From: JADCRZ01 sp965200945
GTDB lineage: Bacteria > Bacteroidota > Bacteroidia > Chitinophagales > Chitinophagaceae
Direction of reading: 5' to 3'
Length of the DNA: 64,000 nucleotides
Assembly (NCBI GenBank): GCA_965200945.1
Contig: OZ241749.1
Span: forward strand, 6,076,001 to 6,140,000
Under the pieces are notes generated by a model. It was not told the DNA's origin and ran no database searches. It worked only from the letters and a program-made list of their open reading frames with translations. Each line of letters opens with the position of its first letter. Position 1 is the stretch's first letter. This document shows, piece by piece, positions 7,910 to 17,483 of the stretch. The translations under genes and the position numbers were made by a program.

Positions 7910-10900
7910 TTAAAAGGCCAGTATGATCTCCGTGCCCTGGTCCGGAGCAGAGATAATGCGGAGCTTTCCCTGCAGCGCGGCGGCGCGGAATTCCATGTTA
8001 CCGAGGCCGTTGCTGCTTCTGCGCACTTCTTTTCTCTCGAACCCCTGGCCATCATCCTTGATAGTCAGCCGGATGCCGGAATTGTGTACGGTAAGCGTGA
8101 TCCACACGTTCTTGCCGTTGGCATATTTAGCAATATTATTCAGGGCTTCCTTGTAAATCAAATAAAAGTCGCGTCTTTTTTCCATGCCCAGTTTCATGCG
8201 CGCCAGATTGTCGTCGAAATAGAAATGAAGGGTATACCCCTTTGCTTCAAAGAGCTGGTATGCATGCTCGCGCATGCGGCTGATGATATTTTCAAACGCA
8301 TCGTTCCTGGTGTTGATGTTCCATACGATGTCGTTCATGGCTTCCATGATCTCCTGGGCGTTGTCGGTGATCTTGGTAAGCAGGGGAGCGTTGTTGAAGG
8401 CGCCGGTGCCCAGGTGTTCCTGCAGGATCTTGGAGTAAATGGCAATGGTACTGATGGAAGACCCGACCTCGTCGTGCAGGTCGCGGGCAATGCGGTTGCG
8501 CACGCGTTCGAGTTTGATCACCTGGTTGAGGCGGTACTGGTACAGCACAAATGTTAAATACATCGTGCTCGATATGATGATGCCGTAAAACCACCAGCGC
8601 TGCCACCACGGCGGCACGATGATTACGGCAACGGAGGTTGTGCGGGTTCCCCACACTCCTTCGCCCAGGCTGCCCTGCACCGTGAACTCATACGTACCTG
8701 GGTCGAGGTTGGTATACGTTGCCTCCCGAACGGTGCCCGAATAGATCCAGTCTTTGTCGAACCCGTGCATCATATACCGGTATTGCGCATTGCCGGGCTT
8801 GCGGTAATCCATGGCTGCGAACTGGAAGGTGATCACATTCTGTTCATACCGGAGATGGATCTCGCTGGTAAAGCCGATGTCTCTGCCGATGGGGGAGCCC
8901 GGTTTTTTAAAGTTGACGGTTTTGTTGAACATCCTGAAATCGGTCAGCACCACCGGCGGAGGTGGCAGCACGCGGATGTCGGACGGGTTAAAATAATTGA
9001 TCCCGTTCATGCCTCCGAATACCATCAGTCCTTCCTCCGTTTTGCAGTATGCGTAGCGGTTGAACTCGTTGCTTTGCAGCCCGTCGCTGACATCGAAATT
9101 GCGGAAATGGACGCTGCGCGGGTTAAACTCCGACAGGCCTTTGTTGGTGCTCAGCCAGTACCTGCCTTCCTCATCCGGCAGTATGCCATAGATCACATTG
9201 TTGGGCAGCCCGTTCTTGGTCGTGTAGCGGATCAGCTCACCTGTTTGTTTGTCCATCCGGTTCAGACCGCCGCCTTTGGTGCCGATCCACAGATAGCGGC
9301 CGGGTTGCCGCGTATCGTTGCACATGGAAAGGATCACGTTGTTGCTGACAGACCCGGTGTCGGCAAAGCGGGCGGTATAATGCCGCATCTCGCCGGTGGC
9401 GATGTTGAATCGAAACAAGCCGTTTGCCGATCCGAGCCAGAGCAGGCCCCGGTCTTCATAAATGGACTGCAGGAAATCGTACTCATATGATTTCATCCGC
9501 ACGGGATACTCATACCGGGTGAACAGGCCTGTACGGATGTTGTAACGGACAAAATACCGGTTATATCCCATCCACAGGTTCTCGCGGCGGTCGGCATACA
9601 GGGGAAAAGGGAGGGTAGCTTTTTCACTGACCGGCATGGGGTAGAACCGGAGCTTTCTTTCTTTCACCTGGTACCGGATGATATGCGCATGAAGTCCGAA
9701 CCAGTAATTCCCTGTCGTGTCTTCTGCAAACGATCCGATCTTGAACTGCAGCGACCGGGCAGCCATCAGCGCTTCGTCTGCAAGCGGCCGGATGGTCACC
9801 GGATCCTGCCTCCGGATATCGATGGAGTAGGAGCTGTTGACGCCGATGGCCGCTATCCTGCCCGGCCGGCTTTCCAGCAGCTGGTAACTGATAAAATCGG
9901 GAAGGATGTGGTGAAAGTTTTCTTTCTCCGGATCATAGCGCAGGATGCCGTAGCCACCCGTGCCGATCCAGATGACGCCGGTGCGGTCGGTAAAAAGAAC
10001 GGTGCTGGCCGCGATGGCCTGCATGTAACGGGGTTCGGAGATAACGGCGCTTTGTACGATCAGCGGCTCTACCTGCAACTGAATGATCCGGTTACTGTCC
10101 GGCATCCATAACCGGTGCCGTTTGTCGAGCGTCCAGGGCGTTTGCGCCCTGACGGACCGGAAAATGCGTACCGCAGCATCGAAATCGTGCCGCGGAAAGC
10201 GGATCACGTCGCGCGTGTTGAGGAGTAGGCTTGCGCTGGCAAGGTCTTCCGTGAGGTCGGCGATCTGAAACGAATCGATCACCGGGAAGGTATAGCGGTG
10301 CGCCAGCGTATAGGTATATTGCTTTTGCCGGTAGAATGCTTCCCAGATGCGGCTGTTGGTAGTGATATACACATGGCTGCGGCTGTCGACAAATACTTTT
10401 GCTGATTCATATTTATAACGTACCGCTTCAAAAGCCGCGTCGAGCCTGATGTGCGTGAACACCAGCGAGAGGGCGTTTCCAGACGCTGAACGGCCCCGCG
10501 GTGGCGGTTTGTCGGTCACGATCTCTGCACAGTCGATTCCCTGCTCCGTGCGGATCCAGAGATTGCCGCTTTTGTCTTCCGCGATGCTCATGATATTATC
10601 CGACTGCAGGCTGTTGGAACCCGAATGGCGGATGTGGCTGAAGCGGTTGTTCTCCCGGTCGAAGAAGTCGATGCCGTTGTGGCGCGTACCCAGCCACAGG
10701 CGTCCCTTTGCGTCTTCGAACATGCAGGTAAGGTCATCGCTGCCGATCGATGTTGAATCATCGGGGTCGTGATGGTACACAGTAAAAGTGTATCCGTCGT
10801 ATTTGTTGAGCCCGTCGCTGGTGGTGAACCACATAAGCCCTTTCTGATCCTGCAGGATGCCGCTCACAAAGCTTTGTGACAGGCCGTTGTTGATGTTGAG

Positions 10901-11047
10901 CGATTCAAGCTGAACAGGAAAAGAAGTTTGAGCGGAAAGCCGGCATACAAAAGGCACCAGAACAAGAAGGGCAGTGAGGGTATAGATTTCTTTTATGAGG
11001 AACCGGAGAAGCTGTAAAGTAGGGAGGATAGTGGAAAAAAATACCAT
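7910..11047 (-). CDS. Propeller/Y_Y_Y sensor histidine kinase (HisKA_3 type)
   Basis: The 1045-residue protein has a signal peptide or N-terminal anchor (about 1-40), then a periplasmic sensor of repeated propeller blades (GLMWFTTSDGLNKYDG, GRLWLGTRHNGIDFF, GLLWLGSANGLFRFN, RYLWIGTKGGGLNRM, about residues 45-735), a Y_Y_Y domain (about 740-810) and one transmembrane helix at about 818-842. The cytoplasmic part has an HisKA_3 H-box with RIARDLHDEVGSS (His858), an N-box (KEALNNIAKYA) and a G-box (DDGQGF, GLGNME). There is no receiver or HTH domain, so it is a classical kinase rather than a hybrid. Phosphate should go to the adjacent NarL-type regulator. Sensors of this kind often detect sugars or polymers, but the ligand here is unknown. 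Confidence 0.95.
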   Translation of the reverse strand: MVFFSTILPTLQLLRFLIKEIYTLTALLVLVPFVCRLSAQTSFPVQLESLNINNGLSQSFVSGILQDQKGLMWFTTSDGLNKYDGYTFTVYHHDPDDSTSIGSDDLTCMFEDAKGRLWLGTRHNGIDFFDRENNRFSHIRHSGSNSLQSDNIMSIAEDKSGNLWIRTEQGIDCAEIVTDKPPPRGRSASGNALSLVFTHIRLDAAFEAVRYKYESAKVFVDSRSHVYITTNSRIWEAFYRQKQYTYTLAHRYTFPVIDSFQIADLTEDLASASLLLNTRDVIRFPRHDFDAAVRIFRSVRAQTPWTLDKRHRLWMPDSNRIIQLQVEPLIVQSAVISEPRYMQAIAASTVLFTDRTGVIWIGTGGYGILRYDPEKENFHHILPDFISYQLLESRPGRIAAIGVNSSYSIDIRRQDPVTIRPLADEALMAARSLQFKIGSFAEDTTGNYWFGLHAHIIRYQVKERKLRFYPMPVSEKATLPFPLYADRRENLWMGYNRYFVRYNIRTGLFTRYEYPVRMKSYEYDFLQSIYEDRGLLWLGSANGLFRFNIATGEMRHYTARFADTGSVSNNVILSMCNDTRQPGRYLWIGTKGGGLNRMDKQTGELIRYTTKNGLPNNVIYGILPDEEGRYWLSTNKGLSEFNPRSVHFRNFDVSDGLQSNEFNRYAYCKTEEGLMVFGGMNGINYFNPSDIRVLPPPPVVLTDFRMFNKTVNFKKPGSPIGRDIGFTSEIHLRYEQNVITFQFAAMDYRKPGNAQYRYMMHGFDKDWIYSGTVREATYTNLDPGTYEFTVQGSLGEGVWGTRTTSVAVIIVPPWWQRWWFYGIIISSTMYLTFVLYQYRLNQVIKLERVRNRIARDLHDEVGSSISTIAIYSKILQEHLGTGAFNNAPLLTKITDNAQEIMEAMNDIVWNINTRNDAFENIISRMREHAYQLFEAKGYTLHFYFDDNLARMKLGMEKRRDFYLIYKEALNNIAKYANGKNVWITLTVHNSGIRLTIKDDGQGFERKEVRRSSNGLGNMEFRAAALQGKLRIISAPDQGTEIILAF

Positions 11048-11380
11048 TATGATATAATACAGATTTGTGCTTCATAAGATAGCAGCAAACCGGCAGTGAA
11101 TATGGTTTACAGGGTCGGTTGCCGGTTACTGTTGGACATGTCCATTTCAATGGTATTGGGGCGGTTCGCCAGCTTTCCCGGGTGTTTTGATCCGGACTGA
11201 AAAGATCAGCGCCATCCCTGTGTGGGCAACGGCGACAAATATTAAAAATATCACATTTAGGCAAATCTCCCGGCTTTTCTCCGGTGTCTTCCGCCGGGCC
11301 GCCGCAAAAGACTGGTACACAGTCAACAAGGGCCACAGCTTCCGGCATCCGACGGGGTTATTTCTGCCTGGAGACCTATA
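11048..11380. other. Upstream half of the divergent intergenic region
   Basis: This 333-bp stretch lies between the kinase start and the regulated promoter of the large cluster. I see no convincing gene. It contains a 12-bp palindrome TGGACATGTCCA at 11133-11144. No TAnnTTTG element facing the kinase gene was found, so the kinase promoter is unresolved. Confidence 0.4.
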
Positions 11381-11429
11381 AATGGCCTATTCAGGCTATT
11401 GTCTCCTGCCTGTAACCAGTCTAAGTTTG
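11381..11429 (+). promoter_or_regulatory. Promoter with response-regulator operator (site 3), before the large cluster
   Basis: AATGGCC-TATTCA-GGCTATT (11381-11400, one mismatch) is followed after 21 bp by TAAGTTTG (11422-11429), a full TAnnTTTG match. The downstream half-site GGCTATTG is identical at all three sites when each is read toward its gene. Transcription would begin near 11436, about 300 nt before the first gene of the cluster. Confidence 0.75.
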
Positions 11430-11732
11430 CATCATAAATACGCTGTATTCATCCGAACAGATAGTTAACATGTACAGCATACAGTTATCCAGTAACTGAA
11501 CAAAAGAAGCAGACACTGAAACACCAAAACTAACTTGTATGCAGACCTACCCTTTTGATCTCAGCAGTAAGACGATTTAAGCAAGCGCATTTATTTTTCT
11601 TTCATCAGACCTTGATCCATATGCGGCGCGTGTGCGGGCATGCCTTGTCTCCACCCGCAGGCCGTTCCGGGTCCGGTTTGGAAACGCATTTTATCTTTTT
11701 TTATACACCAGGTTCAAAAACAAACTACTATT
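11430..11732 (+). other. Long leader of the large cluster
   Basis: About 300 nt lie between the site-3 promoter and the ATG at 11733. Short open frames run through it (for example from 11555 and 11640), but none has a homologous look and the 11640 frame is simply the upstream extension of the large gene. A weak GCTGTA/TACAGC stem near 11443-11480 is the only structure I noticed. It may be a regulatory leader. Confidence 0.35.
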
Positions 11733-14700
11733 ATGGAAAAGGTACACTTACACTTTGTACTCCACGACCTTGATCAGAGTAAAGAATACTTTATTCAGGG
11801 ACACGGTAAAAAAGAAAAACTTCAGACTTATGCCGACAACCCCGGTCGCTTCTCCGAGCATCAGAAGGTGAACAAGGCCCTGGCCGCCATCCCTTCCACG
11901 CACCAGCACATGATCACCCACTTCATCGAGAACATTCAGCTGTCGGACCAGAAGATCTCCCGCCTGAGCGTGATTACCCCTGCACAGAAAGCAGACGACA
12001 TTCTGCCCGACCTCGTGTCGGTACACATCCATGTGCCCACGCAGACGCACAAACGAAATGCAAAAAAGCTGAGCGCTGCAAGAGTAACCACCAAGGGTGC
12101 AAAGCAACCCCTGCTTTTCAAACAGCTGGGTATCCAAAGCCTGACTGCCTCTGCCGGCAATGCCGGCATCACGACCGATGCCCAGCTGGTGATACTTCCG
12201 CCGCTGGCCATTGCGCAGACCATCGTATTCCACCATCCCGAGATCGGCTCCATCGACCCCTCTACCACCAGCCTCCTGTTCAGCAAATACATGCAGGACC
12301 AGAACAATTTCGACCAGCTGGTGAACTACGTGAGCGGCAACCCGTACACTTCAGACAATCCCTGGTACAAAAAGACCTATTCCATAAAGATAGATCCGGT
12401 TACCCAGCAGACGTCGCCCATGACGCCGACCAGCCGCAACTTCTCCGACGGCAAACCGATGGACTGGCCTACAGACCCGGTAACCGGCAAGCAGGTGATC
12501 CCGCAGTATGAGCTGAGCGACGAAACAACCGGTGCATCCGACGGGGGCGTGACCGGCGCCGCCAAAAGCGCCGTATTCGCCGTACTCAAGCAAACCAAGA
12601 ACGATCCTGATTTCAACGGAACCCTGTGGTCCAGAGGACAGGGCGCTGTTTCCCAGAAACAGGTGAATGGTGCACCCGCAGCTTCCGTGCAATCGAATGG
12701 CGTGAAAGCCGCTGCCACCTTGAAGAACAGCGCAGTAACCCTGGGCGAAGAAGCTTCGGATTACTGGTCCGCCAAATACGATTCCGACCGCCAGTACGGC
12801 CTGGATCTTTATGGTGGCGACATTGAGTTCAAAGATAACAAGCTCGGCTTGCCTGTCAAGAACTGGCCGGCGCGCATCCTGGGTGTTTACATCGAATACC
12901 AGACTGAAGATGGCACCCCTATTCCGTGGAGCGTACTTAAAAACTCGAAAGAAGGCGATAACCTGATCGAGCCCGACGGCTTTATCAGCGCTGCCTTTGC
13001 TTCGGCGTTCGCCAAAAAAGACGACGATACCACCAAGCTCTTCTGGGGCGTGCTCGACGAAGGCAACAGCGTATTCGGTATTCCCTTTCCGACCAATCCC
13101 ATCAGCATCGAATTTCAATGGCCGCACGATGCCACCACCGGCGATGCCATCGCTTCCCGCGCAGAAATCTATGTGGGTGGTTTTGGTGCAGCCAAAGGGT
13201 TTTCCGACTGGGACTCGGACGTGGACGTATGCGGCGTGGTCGCTACCGGTATCATGACCTACGGACTGACGGCCGCCCTCATGGCTTTCGACGTGGCCGT
13301 GGTAGGTCCGCTGAAAAACAAGATCAAGCAATCGGAAGTGAAATATGCCGTGCTGGCGCTCACCATCGAGCTGGGCATCGTATGGCTGATCCTGAGCGGC
13401 GCCTTCTGGAAAAGCGGTACCACCAAAACCGTCTTTGCCCGCCTGGCCGGTTTTGTTGGCGGTATCCTGTTCGGCGAAGCCGCAGAAATGCTGGCCGATA
13501 CGGTCTATAAAGAAGCCATCGAGGAACTGATCGAAGCCTCTACCGAAACCCTCACCACTGAGGAAGCCCTTGAACAGATTCCCTATGTAGGCTGGGCCCT
13601 CAAGATCGCCGATCTGGCTGCCGACATCTCTGCCCTGGCCGCCACTACCATCGAATGCCTGGCTTCTCCTGCTACCTATAAACTGCAGATCGAAGAATCC
13701 ATGGACCTCACCGTGACCATATCTCCCGATCCGGCACACGGCACCGCCAACCAGGCCGCTATCTGGCCCATGGTTGCCGACCACTATGTGACCGTGCTCA
13801 GCTATCCGAAGAACGGAAACTTCCAAGGCGGCACCACCTACGTGCAATCGGGCCCCATGCCCGGCCAGCACGACGCGCCCATCACCGTCAAGTTTGAAAA
13901 AGTGCCCGCCGGCGGCCAGATCCAGATCGTGACCACCATCTACTCCAACACCGACTGGATCGCCGGTCGCTGGGACAGCGGCCCCAAATCAGCCACTCCG
14001 GATGAAAATAGCCAGCTCGAATATAGCGGAGCCATCGTCGAAAACCTGGTGCCGCTGACCCCCACCGTTACTTACAGCGAAAAGCAACGGGTCGGATTTG
14101 ACACCACGCTGCAGAAACACGTATGGGTCGTCACTTCTTTTTCCATCGCCCCCCAGTTTCAGTCGGACCTCGATTCCGGGAACATCAGCGATGGCTTCCG
14201 CACGGCCTTCCAGAGCAACGGCGTGCTGCTGCCTGCCGCAGGCAACCTGTCCGTAGCTACCGTCAGCAAAGGCTCCAACTGGAACCTCACCGATAAACAG
14301 TCGAACACCACCTACCAGTGCCTGTACCGCGAGATTTATTCATCAGGCGGCGACACGCAATACGAGATATCCATTCAGAATAGCACCCGCCCGGCACCGC
14401 CGCTGCCCAATCCGAAAACGGTCTCCGATACATCCGGCAACAACCACAACCTGGCCGAGCTGGTGAACATGACCATCGACAACAAAGCTTACCAGCTGGG
14501 TTATACCTGGAGAGCTTCGGGCATGAACATGCCGATGGACAAAAATTCGAACCCGGTGGAGAACGTGCAGATGTATACCATGCAGAGCGTATCGACCCTC
14601 GGCCAGCCTTCCGACCTGATCGTGGAATCTGCCATCGGTTACTCGCAAATGCCTTTCATCGCCTACAACCAGTTTGGGCTCACGCCGCTGTTCTCTATTG

Positions 14701-16253
14701 ACGCAGCCACGTATGCGGCTTCGCTCAATGGCGCCGACGGCAAAGCCATGCCGGCAGCCGTGGTGACCGAATTCACAAGCAAAGGATTTACCATCGACGG
14801 AGGTTCCCTTATAAAAGTGGTAAAGGCCGATACCGAATGGAGACTGCTGGACGGCTCCCGGAATGTGATCTTCGACCTTAAGGCCGACCGTAAAGTGGAA
14901 AATGGGGTAGTAACGAATGTGATCAACATATTCAACTATGCCGTTCCCGGAACGACCAATTTCTACATGGATCCCCGCCCGGGCCCGAACGGATACTACC
15001 ACTTGAGAGCCGTGGGCTTCAACGACGGTATTCCCGGGTCTTACCAGTTCGACAACAATTTCAGCGATACAGACGCCAACAGCTGGGGTGCTTTCCCCAT
15101 CCCCAACGGCAGCTCCCTGTACCAGCTGGCCATCCACCCTGCAGGCTACGCAGTTGCGATCGATTATGGCCTGGACAAGATGTGGGCGCTCCAGATCCCG
15201 GATGCAGCCACCACCATGGCCGATGCGCCGCTCGCCATGCCGCTTTCCGGTACAGGCGATCTCGAAGGCCTGCTGAGCCAGCCCACCGCCATGACCATTG
15301 CTTCCGACGGACGCATCATCGTGCTCGAACAGGGCAACGACCGCTTTCAGTCGCTCGACATCAAAGGCAACCCGGTGGCCGCTTTCAACGGAACGCTGAC
15401 AACCACGCTGCCTGTTTCGCTGGTGAGCGACCTGAACAGCTCCACCGCGTCGGCCGGCGTGCAGAAAGCTTACCAGACACAGGTGCCCGACAGCTACCTC
15501 AGGCAGCCGGTTTTCACGGCCTACGACAACACGCCGGTAGCCGATCTCGACAACGCACAGGCGGATGATACGCTGCTGCAGTACTTCTCGCAGAACCTGA
15601 TCACGCTGCCTGCCACAGCAAGCGACATGACGGTAACAGTAAACCAAAGCGGTTACTCCTGGCTGCTCACCGACAACTCCAACGCGTTATCGTATGATGT
15701 ACGCTGGAGCGATGACCTGTATGAGCTGAGCGTATACTATGCTGCCAACCTGCAGATCGACGTGGTAGCGCCCGGCATCGAGTGGAAACTGACCGACAAG
15801 GTGAACTCGCTGACCTTCGCCATAAAAGCAGGCGCCACCGCCAGCGACCCGCTCGCCGTGCAGCAGCTGATCTCCACCGCTACCCTGCGTGCGCAGACTG
15901 GCAAAACGATCCAGTACCTGGATATTGCGACCGAAGACAAAGGGTATATCTATGTGCTGTACTTTGAAAATGCCGGTAACACGGCCAGCCAGTACATGCT
16001 CGATATCTACAACCCTGACGGAAGCGTGCTGCTCGATGCACCCCTGTCGGGCCTCGCCGCCGCGAAGATGTCGGTTGACCAATGGCGTACCCTCTGGACG
16101 CTCAACTACGAAACCTTCCTCGGGCCGAATAACCGCACCGAGCCTACGGTGAGTGGCTGGATCCCTTCTACCCCCAATGGACCTGTTGCCGCTGCTCCTG
16201 CAGCCGCTGTCAAAAGCAGCAAAAAGCAGGTCGGCAGCCCGGCCCTTGCGTAA
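11733..16253 (+). CDS. Giant protein with hydrophobic core region, propeller-like region and W-x-[IVL]-T-D repeats; unrecognised family
   Basis: From the ATG at 11733 (MEKVHLHF...) the product is 1506 residues. The frame extends 31 codons upstream, but those residues look like non-coding leader. There is no signal peptide and no recognisable C-terminal sorting domain. Residues 1-490 are polar. Residues about 500-645 contain three or four hydrophobic or amphipathic stretches, including YAVLALTIELGIVWLILSG and a Gly-rich LAGFVGGILFGEAAEML, which could insert into a membrane. From about 815 onward come four W-[NRLK]-L-[TL]-D modules (Trp at about 850, 1036, 1310 and 1351), with an NHL/propeller-like part near 1120-1215 (LAIHPAGYAVAIDYG, PTAMTIASDGRIIVLEQG). 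The tail is Ala/Lys-rich. The same module occurs in the pentapeptide protein two genes downstream. Function is unknown. Confidence 0.85.
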   Translation: MEKVHLHFVLHDLDQSKEYFIQGHGKKEKLQTYADNPGRFSEHQKVNKALAAIPSTHQHMITHFIENIQLSDQKISRLSVITPAQKADDILPDLVSVHIHVPTQTHKRNAKKLSAARVTTKGAKQPLLFKQLGIQSLTASAGNAGITTDAQLVILPPLAIAQTIVFHHPEIGSIDPSTTSLLFSKYMQDQNNFDQLVNYVSGNPYTSDNPWYKKTYSIKIDPVTQQTSPMTPTSRNFSDGKPMDWPTDPVTGKQVIPQYELSDETTGASDGGVTGAAKSAVFAVLKQTKNDPDFNGTLWSRGQGAVSQKQVNGAPAASVQSNGVKAAATLKNSAVTLGEEASDYWSAKYDSDRQYGLDLYGGDIEFKDNKLGLPVKNWPARILGVYIEYQTEDGTPIPWSVLKNSKEGDNLIEPDGFISAAFASAFAKKDDDTTKLFWGVLDEGNSVFGIPFPTNPISIEFQWPHDATTGDAIASRAEIYVGGFGAAKGFSDWDSDVDVCGVVATGIMTYGLTAALMAFDVAVVGPLKNKIKQSEVKYAVLALTIELGIVWLILSGAFWKSGTTKTVFARLAGFVGGILFGEAAEMLADTVYKEAIEELIEASTETLTTEEALEQIPYVGWALKIADLAADISALAATTIECLASPATYKLQIEESMDLTVTISPDPAHGTANQAAIWPMVADHYVTVLSYPKNGNFQGGTTYVQSGPMPGQHDAPITVKFEKVPAGGQIQIVTTIYSNTDWIAGRWDSGPKSATPDENSQLEYSGAIVENLVPLTPTVTYSEKQRVGFDTTLQKHVWVVTSFSIAPQFQSDLDSGNISDGFRTAFQSNGVLLPAAGNLSVATVSKGSNWNLTDKQSNTTYQCLYREIYSSGGDTQYEISIQNSTRPAPPLPNPKTVSDTSGNNHNLAELVNMTIDNKAYQLGYTWRASGMNMPMDKNSNPVENVQMYTMQSVSTLGQPSDLIVESAIGYSQMPFIAYNQFGLTPLFSIDAATYAASLNGADGKAMPAAVVTEFTSKGFTIDGGSLIKVVKADTEWRLLDGSRNVIFDLKADRKVENGVVTNVINIFNYAVPGTTNFYMDPRPGPNGYYHLRAVGFNDGIPGSYQFDNNFSDTDANSWGAFPIPNGSSLYQLAIHPAGYAVAIDYGLDKMWALQIPDAATTMADAPLAMPLSGTGDLEGLLSQPTAMTIASDGRIIVLEQGNDRFQSLDIKGNPVAAFNGTLTTTLPVSLVSDLNSSTASAGVQKAYQTQVPDSYLRQPVFTAYDNTPVADLDNAQADDTLLQYFSQNLITLPATASDMTVTVNQSGYSWLLTDNSNALSYDVRWSDDLYELSVYYAANLQIDVVAPGIEWKLTDKVNSLTFAIKAGATASDPLAVQQLISTATLRAQTGKTIQYLDIATEDKGYIYVLYFENAGNTASQYMLDIYNPDGSVLLDAPLSGLAAAKMSVDQWRTLWTLNYETFLGPNNRTEPTVSGWIPSTPNGPVAAAPAAAVKSSKKQVGSPALA

Positions 16254-16281
16254 GCAGCGCCCCGGTCTATCTTTTCCTTTT

Positions 16282-16313
16282 ATGGTTCAGCGCCCCGTAA
16301 GGCGCTGAACCAT
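16282..16313 (+). terminator. Hairpin between first and second genes of the large cluster
   Basis: A perfect 13-bp stem (ATGGTTCAGCGCC, 16282-16294, paired with 16301-16313) with a 6-nt loop lies 29 bp after the stop of the giant gene. It is followed by a pyrimidine-rich stretch (TTCCTTC) rather than a clean T-run. It could be a partial terminator that lowers expression of the downstream genes or a 3' mRNA-stabilising structure. Confidence 0.55.
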
Positions 16314-16396
16314 TTCCTTCACCATTTTCCTATTTTCTTACTCTTCCCGGTCCTGGACCGGATAACCGGACCACAGGTCCACGAAATACCACTATT

Positions 16397-17446
16397 ATGT
16401 CCTCTGTCAACTATCAAATGTTTCCGAGCGATTTCTCAGCCTGGCCTGCGGTCATCAGCCTGCAGAACATTCTCGGTGCCGGCATGCCGGCGATCAACGA
16501 CGCAGCTGCCGTCTCCTTCAAGAACTGGATCGATGGAATGGCGGGCGGTACCTACGGCAACATCGTCAATGCAAATCTCAAAAGCTGGACAGACACCTTG
16601 TTCACGAGCATAGAAGGTTTTCAGACCAGCTATGGCAACCACAAATTCCCGGATGTTTACCTGGCAAACAGGTTTCGCGAATGGACGTCGGCCACTCCCG
16701 ATTGCTATCTATGCCTGAATGGTTCCGACTATTTTCTTGCTTTTTCTTCCGGTGCAACCAGTGACTCCAACAAGCGCTATTACGGCGATTGCCTCACATG
16801 GCATGTGGGGCCGTGGGGCCGGCCCGGTAAACCAGACAGCTGGTCGGCTTCGATCCTCAGCGTGTTCACCACCTGGGGTACGAGCGGTGTTCCATCCGAT
16901 CTCGCGAACGTGGCGAATCTGTTCTCTACTTCTACCTGGAGCAATGCCTCCAATATGAAAACGACGGCACTGCCGCTGTGGACCAGCCAGGCATCTGCAC
17001 TGTCGGACCTTCAGGGGCAGACAACGCTTGATGACAATGAATGCGTGTTTCTCCTTTACCTGCTTTGCTCGCTTGGCACAGGCAATGCCGACCAGCAAAT
17101 GGAGGTGCAGAAGATCATTTCATTCCCCACCAATTCTTTCGAGCTTCCCAACGATACGTTCATAGACACCCTGATCTATTATGTAATGATGCTTTGGGTC
17201 GATCCGCTCGGTAACTACACCTTCAACAGCGACCAGATCAAAGGTTGCCTCAATACCCTGAACGGCGTGCTCGTGAGTACAGATGCCGGTACGGCCGCCA
17301 TCAAGACAGCGGTCGGGAAATACCTCAAGATCCTCAACGCCGCCCCAACCTATCCGATGACCGATCCGTACAATCCCAATACCGGTTTCACCACCCGGCA
17401 GTCGGATATGCTGGCAGCGATCAACAGCGTATGGCCGTGCAAGTAG
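16397..17446 (+). CDS. 349-residue cluster protein, divergent member of a three-copy family; unrecognised
   Basis: The protein lacks a signal peptide or transmembrane segment and is Trp/Ser/Thr-rich. Its C-terminal half aligns by eye with the two 395-residue proteins at the end of the cluster: VFLLYLLCSLGTGNADQQ corresponds to IFLLYLLAALASSSTTDQ, ELPNDTFIDTLIYYVMMLWV to EYPNDIFANQLVYFVMIQLA, and the end reads YPMTDPYNPNTGFTTRQSDM. The N-terminal half differs from the other two. I recognise no named family. It sits 37 bp before the pentapeptide gene and is presumably co-transcribed with it. Confidence 0.75.
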   Translation: MSSVNYQMFPSDFSAWPAVISLQNILGAGMPAINDAAAVSFKNWIDGMAGGTYGNIVNANLKSWTDTLFTSIEGFQTSYGNHKFPDVYLANRFREWTSATPDCYLCLNGSDYFLAFSSGATSDSNKRYYGDCLTWHVGPWGRPGKPDSWSASILSVFTTWGTSGVPSDLANVANLFSTSTWSNASNMKTTALPLWTSQASALSDLQGQTTLDDNECVFLLYLLCSLGTGNADQQMEVQKIISFPTNSFELPNDTFIDTLIYYVMMLWVDPLGNYTFNSDQIKGCLNTLNGVLVSTDAGTAAIKTAVGKYLKILNAAPTYPMTDPYNPNTGFTTRQSDMLAAINSVWPCK

Positions 17447-17483
17447 CCGTTCTTTTCCAATTCACTTTTAAAACAACCAAAAG

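Noticed and set aside
7910..11047. Hybrid two-component sensor with its own receiver and HTH domain
   Set aside because: The propeller/Y_Y_Y layout often occurs in hybrid sensors, but this protein ends after the ATPase domain. The regulator is a separate gene.
11187..11381. 64-codon frame before the regulated promoter of the large cluster
   Set aside because: It ends inside the operator, has no signal or domain, and no promoter is seen for it.
12351..13871. 506-codon open frame on the minus strand
   Set aside because: It lies fully opposite the giant cluster gene. Its translation is rich in His, Arg, Gly and Val with no domain-like order, as expected from the complement of GC-rich codons.
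14343..15647. 434-codon open frame on the minus strand
   Set aside because: It is opposite the C-terminal half of the giant protein, and composition is typical of an antisense shadow.
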